From positions 965,001 to 1,002,500 of the forward strand of contig JACVTC010000051.1 of NCBI GenBank assembly GCA_016946835.1: a stretch of DNA of 37,500 nt, read 5' to 3'. The stretch is from Neocallimastix lanati (nom. inval.). Taxonomy: Eukaryota > Neocallimastigomycota > Neocallimastigomycetes > Neocallimastigales > Neocallimastigaceae. The translations under genes and the position numbers were made by a program. Shown here piece after piece: positions 25,200-35,601 of the stretch (position 1 is the first letter of the stretch; each line of letters begins with the position of its first letter). The notes below the pieces were generated by a model that was not told the origin of the DNA, ran no database searches, and worked only from the letters and a program-made list of their open reading frames with translations.

Positions 25200-25484
25200 T
25201 TTTTTTGAAAAACTTCTATATACATTAGTACATATTAATTTCCAATAGTTGGGCTAAGCTGATAATTGTTAGGGGTATTTCTTAATTAAATTCCTTGAAA
25301 AATTATGATTATTGATTATATAGGTATTGTGCGTTGGTGTCGGATAACCTTAAGAATTGTAACTGTATCCATGAGATCGATTATTTGGATGAATATAAAG
25401 CTAAGTGTTTCCATCTCTTGTTTTTGCCAGCTTCTTATTTGTTTTATTACTATTGTTGAAAGTAGGAATAAAACTAGTATCCAT
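25200..25484 (-). pseudogene. Gag-like 5' segment of the relic
   Basis: From ATG at 25484 a single frame reads MDTSFIPTFNNSNKTNKKLA and on through Asn/Ser/Tyr/Pro-rich sequence (NNRSHGYSYNS, GYPTPTHN) for about 90 codons, broken only by two TAG and two TAA codons with no frameshift, then runs into a poly(A) stretch at 25187-25206. Assignment as Gag rests on composition and on position upstream of the protease, not on a conserved motif; no CCHC knuckle is visible. Confidence 0.45.
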
Positions 25485-27624
25485 TTATAACAAACAGTGG
25501 TTACTTCTTGAAATACTACTATATTTTGAAATTTTATGATATTAAAGTTATTATAATATTCAATAATTTAACAATAATTTTTTTTATTAAGAACCATCAG
25601 TAACTATTGAACACAAAAAAAAAAAAAAAATTAAATATGATTATTTCTTTCAATAAAATAAGATTATTTAAGTTTGCGTTATATATATAATAAGAATATT
25701 ATTATGAAATATATAAAAGAAATATATAATATATAATAGTAATTATATTATATGCAAAAATAATTAATAATATATTATAAAAAGATATAAAATCAGTATT
25801 TAATTAATTATTATTAAATATACTAATATGTACACTTATTAATTTTATATCAATAAACATTATTTTTAAAAAATGGAATATTGACATAAAAAGCAATATA
25901 AACAAATATTATATGAAAATAATTTTTATAACATGTCTTTCTTTTGTTTTTTTATTTGCAAATTTAACATTATTATCTTTTTCTATATTCCATTTGCTGG
26001 AAAAATAAATTAGATATATTTTTCTATTTTTTTTTTTTTTTTTTTTTAAACGAAAATCTCAAAAATTTATATTAGTTTATTAATTTTAAAGTTGTGGATT
26101 TTTTTTAAATTGTATGTTATAAAAATAATTTTTTTTTTGAAAATATTGTCAAAGGTCAAAGTATATCATTAATCATTATATATATACTTCATTTAAAAAT
26201 AGTTAACTAAAAAGTAATCTTAAAATATTTGAATATGGATTAATTACAAAATATGTCTTAAAATTCTTTATAAAAAAAAAAAAATAGATTAAAATAAAAT
26301 AATAAAAATAAATAAATATTAAATTTAGTATTATTGGTTTATTTTTATTCTTGTTAAATATTTTAAATATTCTAATTAAATTATTAATTTATTTTTTTAA
26401 TTAAATATCAATAATATTAATGAATAAAGTTTATTCCAAAAAAAAAAAAAGAAAATTAATCAAAATTTAATTATATGTAATTTTATTGGGAGTGTTGAAT
26501 TTTGCCAATTTCTATTTTTTTATGAAATTTGTATTTCCAAAAAAATATAAATAAAATTCTATATTTTATATTCATAGTAAAATGTTACTGAATGCAATGC
26601 GCCACTTTATGGAATTAATCAAACTTCAATTTTATTAATATTTTTATATAAAAAAATAATAAAAATAAAAAATGTTAAAAATTAATTATAAATAATTACA
26701 GAAAAAAAAAAAAAGAGTACTCTCTATCATAAAAAGCATGAACATCGATTCATCATTTATCATGATATTATAATATAACGGTTAAATTGGTATATGATAT
26801 TAAAAAACGACTAAGAAATAATTATTTTTATCTTTATATTTAAATATTTTTTATAAAATATTAAAGGAAAAAAAAAAGTCATTTAAAAATTTCAAAAAAT
26901 TGGTAATGGAAATATAACATTAAATTATTATTTATAATAATATCTGTAGAATATTATGAAGTATATAATAAATTATACATATATATAATAGCTATAGCCT
27001 TTTCAATTTATTAGGTTTCAAGATTTTCAAAATATCAATTATATTATAAACAACCAAAATAATTTTACAGGTATCTAGTAATTTAGGTTATGCTAGTGTT
27101 CTCTGTAATAAGAAATATATTTTTAATAACCAAATATAAAAACGTAAACTTTAATTATCCAAAAAAAAATATAAAATATGAACTTTAGGTTAAATATATA
27201 AAATTTTAAAAATTAATTTAATAAGAATTAATTCAAAGCTTAAATTTTTTATAATATATTACATATAATATATATATTTATATTTAGATGAATCTATTTT
27301 AATAAAATCAAATTAATATTAAATTTATATAGTTATATATTTGAATAATAAAATTATAAAGCAAGTTTTAGACATGGAATGATAATTTTTATAATCAATA
27401 ATTATATTCTTTTTTTAAATTTTTTATTAGATGAATTATTTATAATCTTTTTTAATAGTTTATGTATAATTAAAAAATATTAATTATGTAATAAGTATTT
27501 ATAATATTTGGATTATGTTATTTCGTTATTATATATTTATTTTTAATTATATATTTAAAGGTTTTATACTTATATCTTATTAAAATAAAATATAATAATA
27601 TATTTAATATTATTATATATAATA

Positions 27625-27676
<52 letters not shown>

Positions 27677-28111
27677 ATATATATGTAAATATAATTTATA
27701 TATTTATATAACTTATAATTATATATTTTCTTTTTATTTTTCTTTATTTTTTTTTTTTTTATTTCATATTATATAATAAGTAATTGAAATATATATATAT
27801 ATATTGTTTGAAAAATATATTTGAATTATATATATATTGATTAATTGATTATATATATATATTATTATTTAATGATAATTTAATTATAATTTTAATATTT
27901 TAATTATTAATTTTTATTTTTACTTTATAAAAATTATAAAAAGATAATTTTATTTCATAATTTTAATAAAATTTTGATTATTAAGAATAATAATTTTCAT
28001 TTATTATTAATTATTAATTATTATTATTATTTTTTTTTTTTATCATAAGTTATTTTAAAATTTATTGGAAAATGCAATTTTGCAATTGCTGTTATTTTTA
28101 TTATTATTATT

Positions 28112-28112
<1 letters not shown>
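25485..28112. other. AT-rich intergenic stretch with no gene seen
   Basis: Lies between the relic and the 3' end of the dockerin-phosphatase gene. It contains simple A/T tracts and a few patches of ordinary composition (for example 26580-26610 and 27060-27115) that give no open frame longer than about 30 codons and no recognisable motif. The 200 nt next to the relic could hold an eroded LTR, but none can be paired with a partner. Confidence 0.55.
27627..27673. repeat. Homopolymer T tract, 47 nt
   Basis: Uninterrupted T run on the + strand, about 510 nt downstream of the dockerin-phosphatase stop codon; the distal member of a pair with the 43-nt tract at 28113. Confidence 0.95.

Positions 28113-28155
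<43 letters not shown>
28113..28155. repeat. Homopolymer T tract, 43 nt, just 3' of the dockerin gene
   Basis: Begins 28 nt beyond the stop codon of the phosphatase gene and reads as poly(A) on the sense strand, the same placement as the 58-nt tract behind the bZIP gene. Confidence 0.95.
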
Positions 28156-28161
<6 letters not shown>

Positions 28162-28183
28162 GATTTATATATATATATTTAGA

Positions 28184-28541
28184 TTAGTTATAATCACATT
28201 GATAATAATAATCACTTCTCACTATACATCTATATCCTTCTTCACAACATTTTGGACCGTTAAATCCTATACCGCCACATTGACCATATCGTTGAGCACA
28301 TACTGTTGGTTGTGGAGTTTTTGTGGTAGTAGTAGTTGTAGTAGTTGTAGCTGTAGTAGTTGTTTTGGTGGTAGTTGGAGTAGTAGTAATTGGTGGGGAT
28401 GTAAATCTAGTAATGTAACACCAATTACCATTTTCAACACCCCATAATGCTTCTTCATCCGTGTATTCAACCTTAGTACCTGGTGAACAACATTCATATT
28501 CACCTGGCCAACATTGATCATTAACTGGTGTATTTATTGAT

Positions 28542-28597
<56 letters not shown>

Positions 28598-28805
28598 TGG
28601 AATGGTGGTAGTTGAAGTGGTAGTTACTGGAGGGGATGTAAATCTAGTAATGTAACACCAATTACCATTTTCAACACCCCATAATGCTTCTTCATCCGTG
28701 TATTCAACCTTAGTACCTGGTGAACAACATTCATATTCACCTGGCCAACATTGATAATTAACTGGTGTATTTATTGATGAAGTAGTTGTAGTTGTAGTTG
28801 TAGTT

Positions 28806-28852
<47 letters not shown>

Positions 28853-31447
28853 TGGAGCAGTGGTAGCTGGAGTGGTAGTAACTGGAGGGGATGTAAATCT
28901 AGTAATGTAACACCAATTACCATTTTCAACACCCCATAATGCTTCTTCATCTGTGTATTCAACCTTAGTACCTGGTGAACAACATTTAAATTTATTATCT
29001 GGCCAACATTGATCATTAACGATTTCTATATCATTTTTATTATATGTTACTAATCCACACCAATAAGAATCATTTTGATACCAGATACCATCATTATCAA
29101 TATAATTACCTTTTACTATTTCAGGCCCACAACAATCGTAGCCATAATCATTAGCCCAACAAGTACTTTCTTGGCTTACTGGTGTATTATTGTTTGGTTC
29201 AATATCTGAAATTACTGGAAGTTGAATACCACAGTAACGAAAACCTATTCCATTATTTTCATTTACAACACCATATACACCATCATTTATATAGCTAGTA
29301 GATTTAATGGAAGATGGACAACATTGAATACCTCTTTCTAAAGACCAACATTTGTTAGGCTTATAAGGTATTTTACTTTTATTAATAATCATAGGTTTAT
29401 TAGTTACGCCACACCAATTTCCATTTTGGAAATCCCAATAACGTCCTTTATCGTCAACGTAGGAAACCATTGAACTGAAAAGACAACATTCATATCCAAA
29501 TTCTTCAGCCCAACATTCAGGTTCTGGTTCTTCTTCTCTTACATAATCAAGATCTTTTTCTATTATATAAGATCCATCGGTAACATCGAGGGATTCAACA
29601 TCATAATAATTAATAGTAATTCTATTTACTTGTTTCTCAATATCCTTTTCGAAATCAATAATACCAAAAGTAGCAGTGTAAGTTTGATTTGAATGATAAA
29701 TATAATCAACCTTAGCATCATTTCTTGGATTAAGTTTACTTCCTGTAGCACAGTTAGCAGTAATATAAAGGATACCTTTAGGATTATTAAATGTTTTATT
29801 TTCAGAAATTTCTGAAATATCATAATTAACACCGTCAAAAGAAACAAAATGAGATGTTGAATAATAATGATCGTGACCATTAATAACAAGATCAACTTTA
29901 TACTTTGCTAATAATGGGTTTAAAATAGGTCTTAATTTATTAACAATATAAGTTCCTTGTGAATGGGTTCTACCAATACCGAAAAGATCATGATGAAACA
30001 TTACAATACGCCAAGTAGTATCTGGATATTTTGTAACTGCATTTTTCATAGTATGAGAATAGTCATAAGTAGAAGGTTCATTAGTATCAAGAACAACAAC
30101 TAATACATTATTAAATCTAAAGAAGTAATTAAAACCAGGAATGACTTCACGGTCAGAGCGTTCTATTTCAGTAAAAGAATTTGGAGTATTAAAGTGATGT
30201 CTGAAATTTTCGTTATATTGTTCGTGATTACCAACAGTCATAGCATGTGGAATTCCCTTTAATACAGCAGGTTGAAGTAAGGCTGAAAATTGAGTTTCAT
30301 CTAAATAATCTTGAAGTTTTTCATCATCAGCTTGATCACCAGCTGATAATAAAAGACTTGGAGGATTATTACTTTTTAATTCGAAAGCTTTATTCATTGT
30401 ACGTTCCCAATTAAAAGCATCATTTCTTGTAGCTTCATCGTTAGTAAGTTCTTTGGACATATCTAAGAAATTAGGTTTACCATGTGAACCACCAATTTGT
30501 GGATCACCTACAAATATAAAGTTAAAATTATCTGGATCACGAGTAACAAATTTAACTGATTTTTCCCATTTTCCATCTATATATCTTTGGTAATAATAAG
30601 TATTATTACGTTCTAAACCACTTACTGTAACTTGATTTGAGTATATAGAATACTTTCGTGAGCCAATTAATAAGTTTTTATAATATTCAACATTACCAGT
30701 GAATTCTTTAGCATCCGACATATCTTCTTGAGTGCCAAAACGAATAACTGGTTTAGTATCTTCAGTAGAATACCACCCAAAATTAAGCATGGATTCATTA
30801 TCACCAGAAAAAACTGATATTTGTTTAAAATTATCTCTTATTTCATTATCCCATTTAATCTTAAAAGCATTCCATTCTTCTCTTGTATCATCAAATCTTT
30901 CACGATCAACAAAATCAGGAACATATGGACCTAGAGTACATTTTACCCCATTTTCTTTACCACTGTCAAAATTAATTTATTTTAGATAATTATATTATTA
31001 ATTATTGTTATTAAATTTAAACCATTTTTAAAAAAAAAATTTTTTTTATAATAACATTAATTATAATAATAAAAAGATAAAAAAAAATATAAATAATGAG
31101 AACTTATAATCTATATAATTTTATTTAAATATATTTGTATAATTAATAATAATAATAGTAATATATTTATATATTAGTCTTCTATTTACAATTTTATTTG
31201 GCTCTCAATTTTGTAAACAGGCTGAGTTTGATCTTTACAACATGGATAATATTCCTCTATATAAATAAATATGAAAGGAATATATAATTATTATAAATAT
31301 AATTAAAAAACACTTTATATTATGGCTTGTAATTATAAAATTTTATTAAAAAATATACATACTAAGGGCATAAGTTTGAGACCAACATTCATTATCAGCT
31401 CTAACTATAGCAAGTAATAAAGATAATCCAATAAAAATGTATTTCAT
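28184..31447 (-). CDS. Secreted metallophosphatase (purple acid phosphatase-like) with seven dockerins and a CBM1
   Basis: Exons 31447-31363, 31256-31190 and 30962-28184 join in phase (1, 2) to 976 residues. Residues 1-17 are a signal peptide (MKYIFIGLSLLLAIVRA). A degenerate dockerin follows (CWSQTYALKEYYPCC, to KCTLG). Residues 80-190 resemble the Fn3-like N-terminal domain of purple acid phosphatases. The phosphoesterase core shows GDPQ (203-206), GDQAD (259-263), GNHE (295-298), HHD (374-376) and GHDHYY (413-418), so metal-ligand positions are largely kept. Then come six CBM10/dockerin modules (CW...CC...WCG pattern) starting near residues 534, 589, 652 and 703, plus two more in the Thr-rich linker region, and a C-terminal CBM1 (QCGGIGFNGPKCC). 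It should hydrolyse phosphate esters outside the cell while docked to the fungal cellulosome and bound to cellulose; substrate unknown. The body looks bacterial (Firmicutes-like) and may be horizontally acquired. Confidence 0.93.
28394..29020 (-). repeat. Three near-identical dockerin-linker units with (ACT)n Thr linkers
   Basis: Units starting near 28394, 28630 and 28885 share about 130-155 bp that are almost identical even at silent positions; each encodes CCSPGTKVEYTDEEALWGVE and the rest of a dockerin. They are separated by (ACT)n tracts encoding runs of about 18-30 Thr, which account for the spacing differences. The pattern points to recent tandem duplication or gene conversion, with linker length set by triplet slippage. 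Confidence 0.92.
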
Positions 31448-32686
31448 TATGTTATTTATATTGCTTTATTTATTTAATTTTTTTTTTTTTTTTAGTTATT
31501 AGGTTAATATATATTACTTTTTAAAAAATATGATTAAAATTTATTTGTTTTATTTATTTTATTTAATTATTTATTTTAATTATTTATTTTCTTGCTTTAT
31601 CTATTTTTTTTTTATTTTATTTATTATATAATTATGAAATTTATAAATTTCAAATTTATTTTGTATTATAATATATTATTATTAATTATTATTTTATTAT
31701 AAAAGTAATAAAATTTTCAAAATTTCAAAACTTTCAAAGTATTTTACTTTTATATATATATGTATATATAATTTTTTTATTTTAAGTTTTGATATAAAAA
31801 TTAATTCAATAATTTTTTTTTTTTACTGGAAAATGGAAGGTATATTTTAAAATAAATCAATATTAAAAATAACTAAATAATTCAGATAACATGAAATAAT
31901 TATTTTTTTATATAATTATTAATTTCCTTTGATATTATTTAGTTATTAGCATATAAAGAAATTTAAAATTCGTTAATAAAATAAAAAAAACAAATTAGTT
32001 GTTCATTCTATTTTTATATTTACTTTTATTATATATAAATATATATATTTTATTTTTTTTATTTTTTTATTTTTTTTTTTTTTGAACTTTTAAAAAATTA
32101 GGTAAAATGAGATGTTTTTATATTAAAACGATAATTGTTATTTCATTTATTATTTAAAATTTTAATTTAATATTTCCATAAAAAAAAATTTCATAAAATT
32201 TATTCATATTATTATTATTTTTTTTTTTTCTTGTTCAACTTTATATAAATTTTACATACAACAAGAGTAATTAGAATTAAGATAGATCAAAATCAATGAA
32301 AATTAGAAAATCTAAGAATTCTAAAGCAATATAATCTACCTAAGCTATATAACTACGCCACAATATATTATGAAAATAAACTAATTTAATCATACATTTT
32401 TATAATACTATTATAAAGCCACGAAAAAATGGGATAAAATAAAAAATTAAATTTTAAAATTAATATATTACGTAATTTTTTTTTTAAAGAAAAGTAAATA
32501 ATTTGAAATAAATAAACCAATTTAATCTACAAAATAATAATAATAATTTAATAATAAATAAAGTTTTTTAAAGTGTTTTTTCATTTATTAATTTTTTTTT
32601 ATAAAATATAAAGTTTTAATAATAATTCAATGTTGATTGTTAATTCAAAACTTTTTTATATTAAATTTTTTTATATGTATAAAAAA

Positions 32687-32738
32687 GGAAATTGGAAAAA
32701 GGAAATTGGAAAAAGGAAATTGGAAAAAGGAAAAAGGA
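32687..32738. repeat. Short tandem repeat, GGAAATTGGAAAAA unit
   Basis: Three full 14-nt copies and a partial fourth form a purine-only strand but for the TT in each unit. It is unlike the A/T-only repeats that fill the rest of the intergenic DNA. Confidence 0.9.
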
Positions 32739-33474
32739 TAATGTAAAAATAATGTTTTTATTTAGTTTTTTTTATATAGAATATTCTAAAGTAATGTTAA
32801 CTTAAGAATCTTTTCTTCATCATTTATAGATTAATTTTTAATAATGAAAATAATTTTTTACTATTATTTTATAAATTTTAATATTCATATTTTATTATTA
32901 AAATATTACGATATAATATATAAATATTTATTAATCTATCTATTGATAACATTACTATTTTTTTTTTATTTTTTATTTTTTATTTTTTATTACTTTTTTT
33001 TTCTGTATATTTTTTTTAAAACTTTTTTTTTCTTTCTTTTTTTTTTTTTTTTTTTTTATTATATTTTATATGATAATAAAGATTATTTAATATAAGATAT
33101 GATGAAATTAATATAACGAATTATAATAAAACTTTTTAAAATAGAAATTTTAAAACTATTAAAAATTATGATCAAAAATACCATGAAATTTATTGATATG
33201 AAGTACAAATAGATACACTTTAAAATTTTATTATTGATGAATACAGAACATATAATAACTCTGTTTTATAATATTTTTAATATTGAATAATTAGTAATAA
33301 TAATAAGATATAGCAACATTTAATTTCAATTGAAAATATGGTCATTTGTCTAATTAAAACTGTGACTGATGAGTAAAAAAAGAAAATTTATTTAAAGTAT
33401 TTAATCTAAAAAATTTAATATATACAAATATCTATTTGTATTTTTAAGTCATTATCTTTCATTTTCATAATATT

Positions 33475-33506
<32 letters not shown>

Positions 33507-33705
33507 ATTATTATTATTAATTATTATCATTATCATTTTTTGTATTATTTTATTAATTATCACTTATTATTATTATTATTTTATTATTATTAATTATTGA
33601 AAGTCAAAAAATAATAAGGTTATACATATATATAATTGTAAATATATCGTATATTAATTTCCATATAAATTATATACTTTTATCTAATAATGGTTTTAAT
33701 TTTTA

Positions 33706-33710
<5 letters not shown>

Positions 33711-33746
<36 letters not shown>
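33711..33746. repeat. Homopolymer A tract, 36 nt
   Basis: Among the few long A-on-plus-strand tracts; others of about 30 nt lie near 34069-34096 and 35495-35525. All are in the gene-free right part and none is next to a recognised gene end. Confidence 0.95.
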
Positions 33747-33748
<2 letters not shown>

Positions 33749-34063
33749 TCTTAATTTATATAATACAATAGAAAAAAAAATTAATTAATTTTGTGTTGAT
33801 TTATAACTATTTTAATATATTAAAATGCATTTTATTCATTTTTAATTTATTTTATTCATTTTTAATTTATTTTATTAAAAATAAAATTTAATTGATAGTA
33901 TAAACGTAATATTTAATTTTCATATTTATATATATATTTATTATATATATTAAAATACTTTTTTTAAAAAAAAAATTCTATATTATTAAAAATAAATAAT
34001 TTAAAGTTTTATTGAATCTTATAATATATATTGAAGTGAGTTTTAATTCTTTTCAATATATTT

Positions 34064-34101
<38 letters not shown>

Positions 34102-34444
34102 ATAATTTAAACTATTTTATTAATAAATGATATATATACAATTTTATATATATATTCCTCTTTTTTTTTGTATTAATTTTTTTTAAATTTTATAATGAAT
34201 TTTCATTATATTTAAGTGTGTATTATTTTTTTTTTAATTAATATTATATATTTTTATTATTTACTACATAATTTTTTAATATTTTAATTTCATTTTATTT
34301 AATTTTTTATTTGATATGCTTTTTAATTTTTTTTTATAATATTTAAAACAATATTTATTTTTTTATTTTTTTATTATATATATATTTTTGTATTTTTACA
34401 ATATTTAATAAAATAAGAATGTACTACTGAGTGATATATTTCAA

Positions 34445-34470
34445 AAAGCCACATTCTAGAATGTGGCTTT
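34445..34470. repeat. Perfect 26-bp palindrome with G+C-rich arms
   Basis: The half AAAGCCACATTCT is followed directly by its reverse complement. The GCCAC/GTGGC arms stand out in DNA that is otherwise nearly free of G and C, so chance is a less likely explanation than for pure A/T palindromes. No gene is adjacent. A related GTGGCTTTATAA string occurs near 32410-32425 (minus strand). Confidence 0.93.
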
Positions 34471-35001
34471 ATAAGTTTATGTAAAAATGGATTAAATAAA
34501 TATTTAATAATGAAATTTTTATAATATTTAATTTTAAAGAAAAATACTTTTATTAAAACAATAATAAAATATTTAATAATAATTAATTTTAAAGATATAA
34601 AATATATTTATATATAATTTTTTTTTATAATAATTTGTTCTTTTTTTTTTATTTGATTCCTTTTTTCAATTTTTGAATTTTTTTTTCCATCTTTTAATGG
34701 TTAAAAATAAAATATATTTAATTTTTTATATTCATTTATTTAATTTTTTATAGTTTATTTTATTTATTATAACAAAGTGTTTATAAGAAAATTATTTTGA
34801 TGTTTAAAATTTAAAAAAAAAAAAATTTATATTTATTTCTATTATTTAAAAAAAAATTAAAATGTGAGGCGTTAAATTACGAATTAAAATTTTATTTAGA
34901 AGACACGTTTCGAAACGAATCATTATAAACCATTCTTGTACAACTACTACAATACTAATTATATTATTAAATAATATTTGATATTTATTTATTTTATGTA
35001 A

Positions 35002-35128
<127 letters not shown>

Positions 35129-35280
35129 TTATAATTTGTGTTTTAGCAATTAAAAGTTATTATTATCATTTTATAATATAAATTTCATATTATTTATTTC
35201 TTATGATAAAAATTTATTTTATAAAAAATATTCATAATTATAAAATGGATTATAGTATTTTCTTTTTCATTATATTTGAA

Positions 35281-35412
35281 ATTGAAATTAATACATTGTA
35301 ATTCCCAATATATTATTCAAAGAAAAACTAGCATATTTATTATTTTTACTTTCTATTTTTATTATCTTCAATTGAATTATTATTAATAAAAGAGCTCATG
35401 TCAAATACTGTA

Positions 35413-35417
<5 letters not shown>
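35281..35417 (-). repeat. Second copy of the 3' end of the relic ORF (22850-22980)
   Basis: On the minus strand this reads MSSFINNNSIEDNKNRK then TAA, matching MCSFINSNSLKDNKNG at 22930-22975, and the similarity continues past the stop to a shared block (AATACATTGT on the + strand at both places). Amino-acid similarity exceeds base identity, so the shared piece was once coding. It ends abruptly at a 30-nt T tract (35418-35447). Confidence 0.7.
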
Positions 35418-35452
<35 letters not shown>

Positions 35453-35490
35453 TCAATACAGCTCTTCATTACTATCTATAAATTATTGAA

Positions 35491-35527
<37 letters not shown>

Positions 35528-35565
35528 TTTAGAAACAACTATATTATAAATTACTATATATATAT

Positions 35566-35601
<36 letters not shown>

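Larger units (their letters stand above)
22850..25484 (-). mobile_element. Degraded Ty3/gypsy-like LTR-retroelement relic
   Basis: Read on the minus strand the order is: a Ser/Asn-rich Gag-like segment (25484-25200), a retropepsin-like DGGS motif (near 25040), a reverse-transcriptase entry motif IPKKNGLWRRC-DYR (near 24980-24935), then after a large deletion the integrase zinc finger and core (24760-24300), the integrase C-terminal region (near 24015-23935), and a further broken frame (23546-22880). Protease, RT, integrase is the Ty3/gypsy order, opposite to copia. Most of RT and all of RNase H are missing; stops and frameshifts occur throughout. I found no clear LTRs. The G+C content is visibly higher than in the flanking DNA. 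A second piece of the 3' end lies at 35281-35417. Confidence 0.85.

Noticed and set aside
22880-25484. A reassigned genetic code (TAA/TAG as Gln, TGA as Trp), as in some ciliates, to explain in-frame stops in the relic
   Set aside because: Retracing the integrase shows real frameshifts (for example after the AAT-AAA run near 24305-24350 and in the FELL segment), and one apparent TGA/Trp match disappears in the shifted frame. All host genes in the window end in ordinary TAA. Decay of a retroelement explains the data.
25305-25490. 61-codon plus-strand frame (MIIDYIGIVRWCRITLRI)
   Set aside because: It is antisense to the Gag-like segment of the relic, whose minus-strand reading has the more biological composition.
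28199-28447. Ser/Cys-rich plus-strand frame and the other-frame minus-strand readings over the dockerin repeats
   Set aside because: These are shadows of the Thr-linker and dockerin codons; the same repeats give several such false frames.
28550-28870. CRISPR-like or satellite array at the dockerin repeats
   Set aside because: The repeats are in-frame coding duplications separated by (ACT)n linkers, not short direct repeats with unique spacers.
28184-30790. Start of the phosphatase gene at the ATG at 30790
   Set aside because: The frame stays open for 57 codons upstream to an acceptor at 30963, and two further exons supply a signal peptide and the first dockerin in matching phase.
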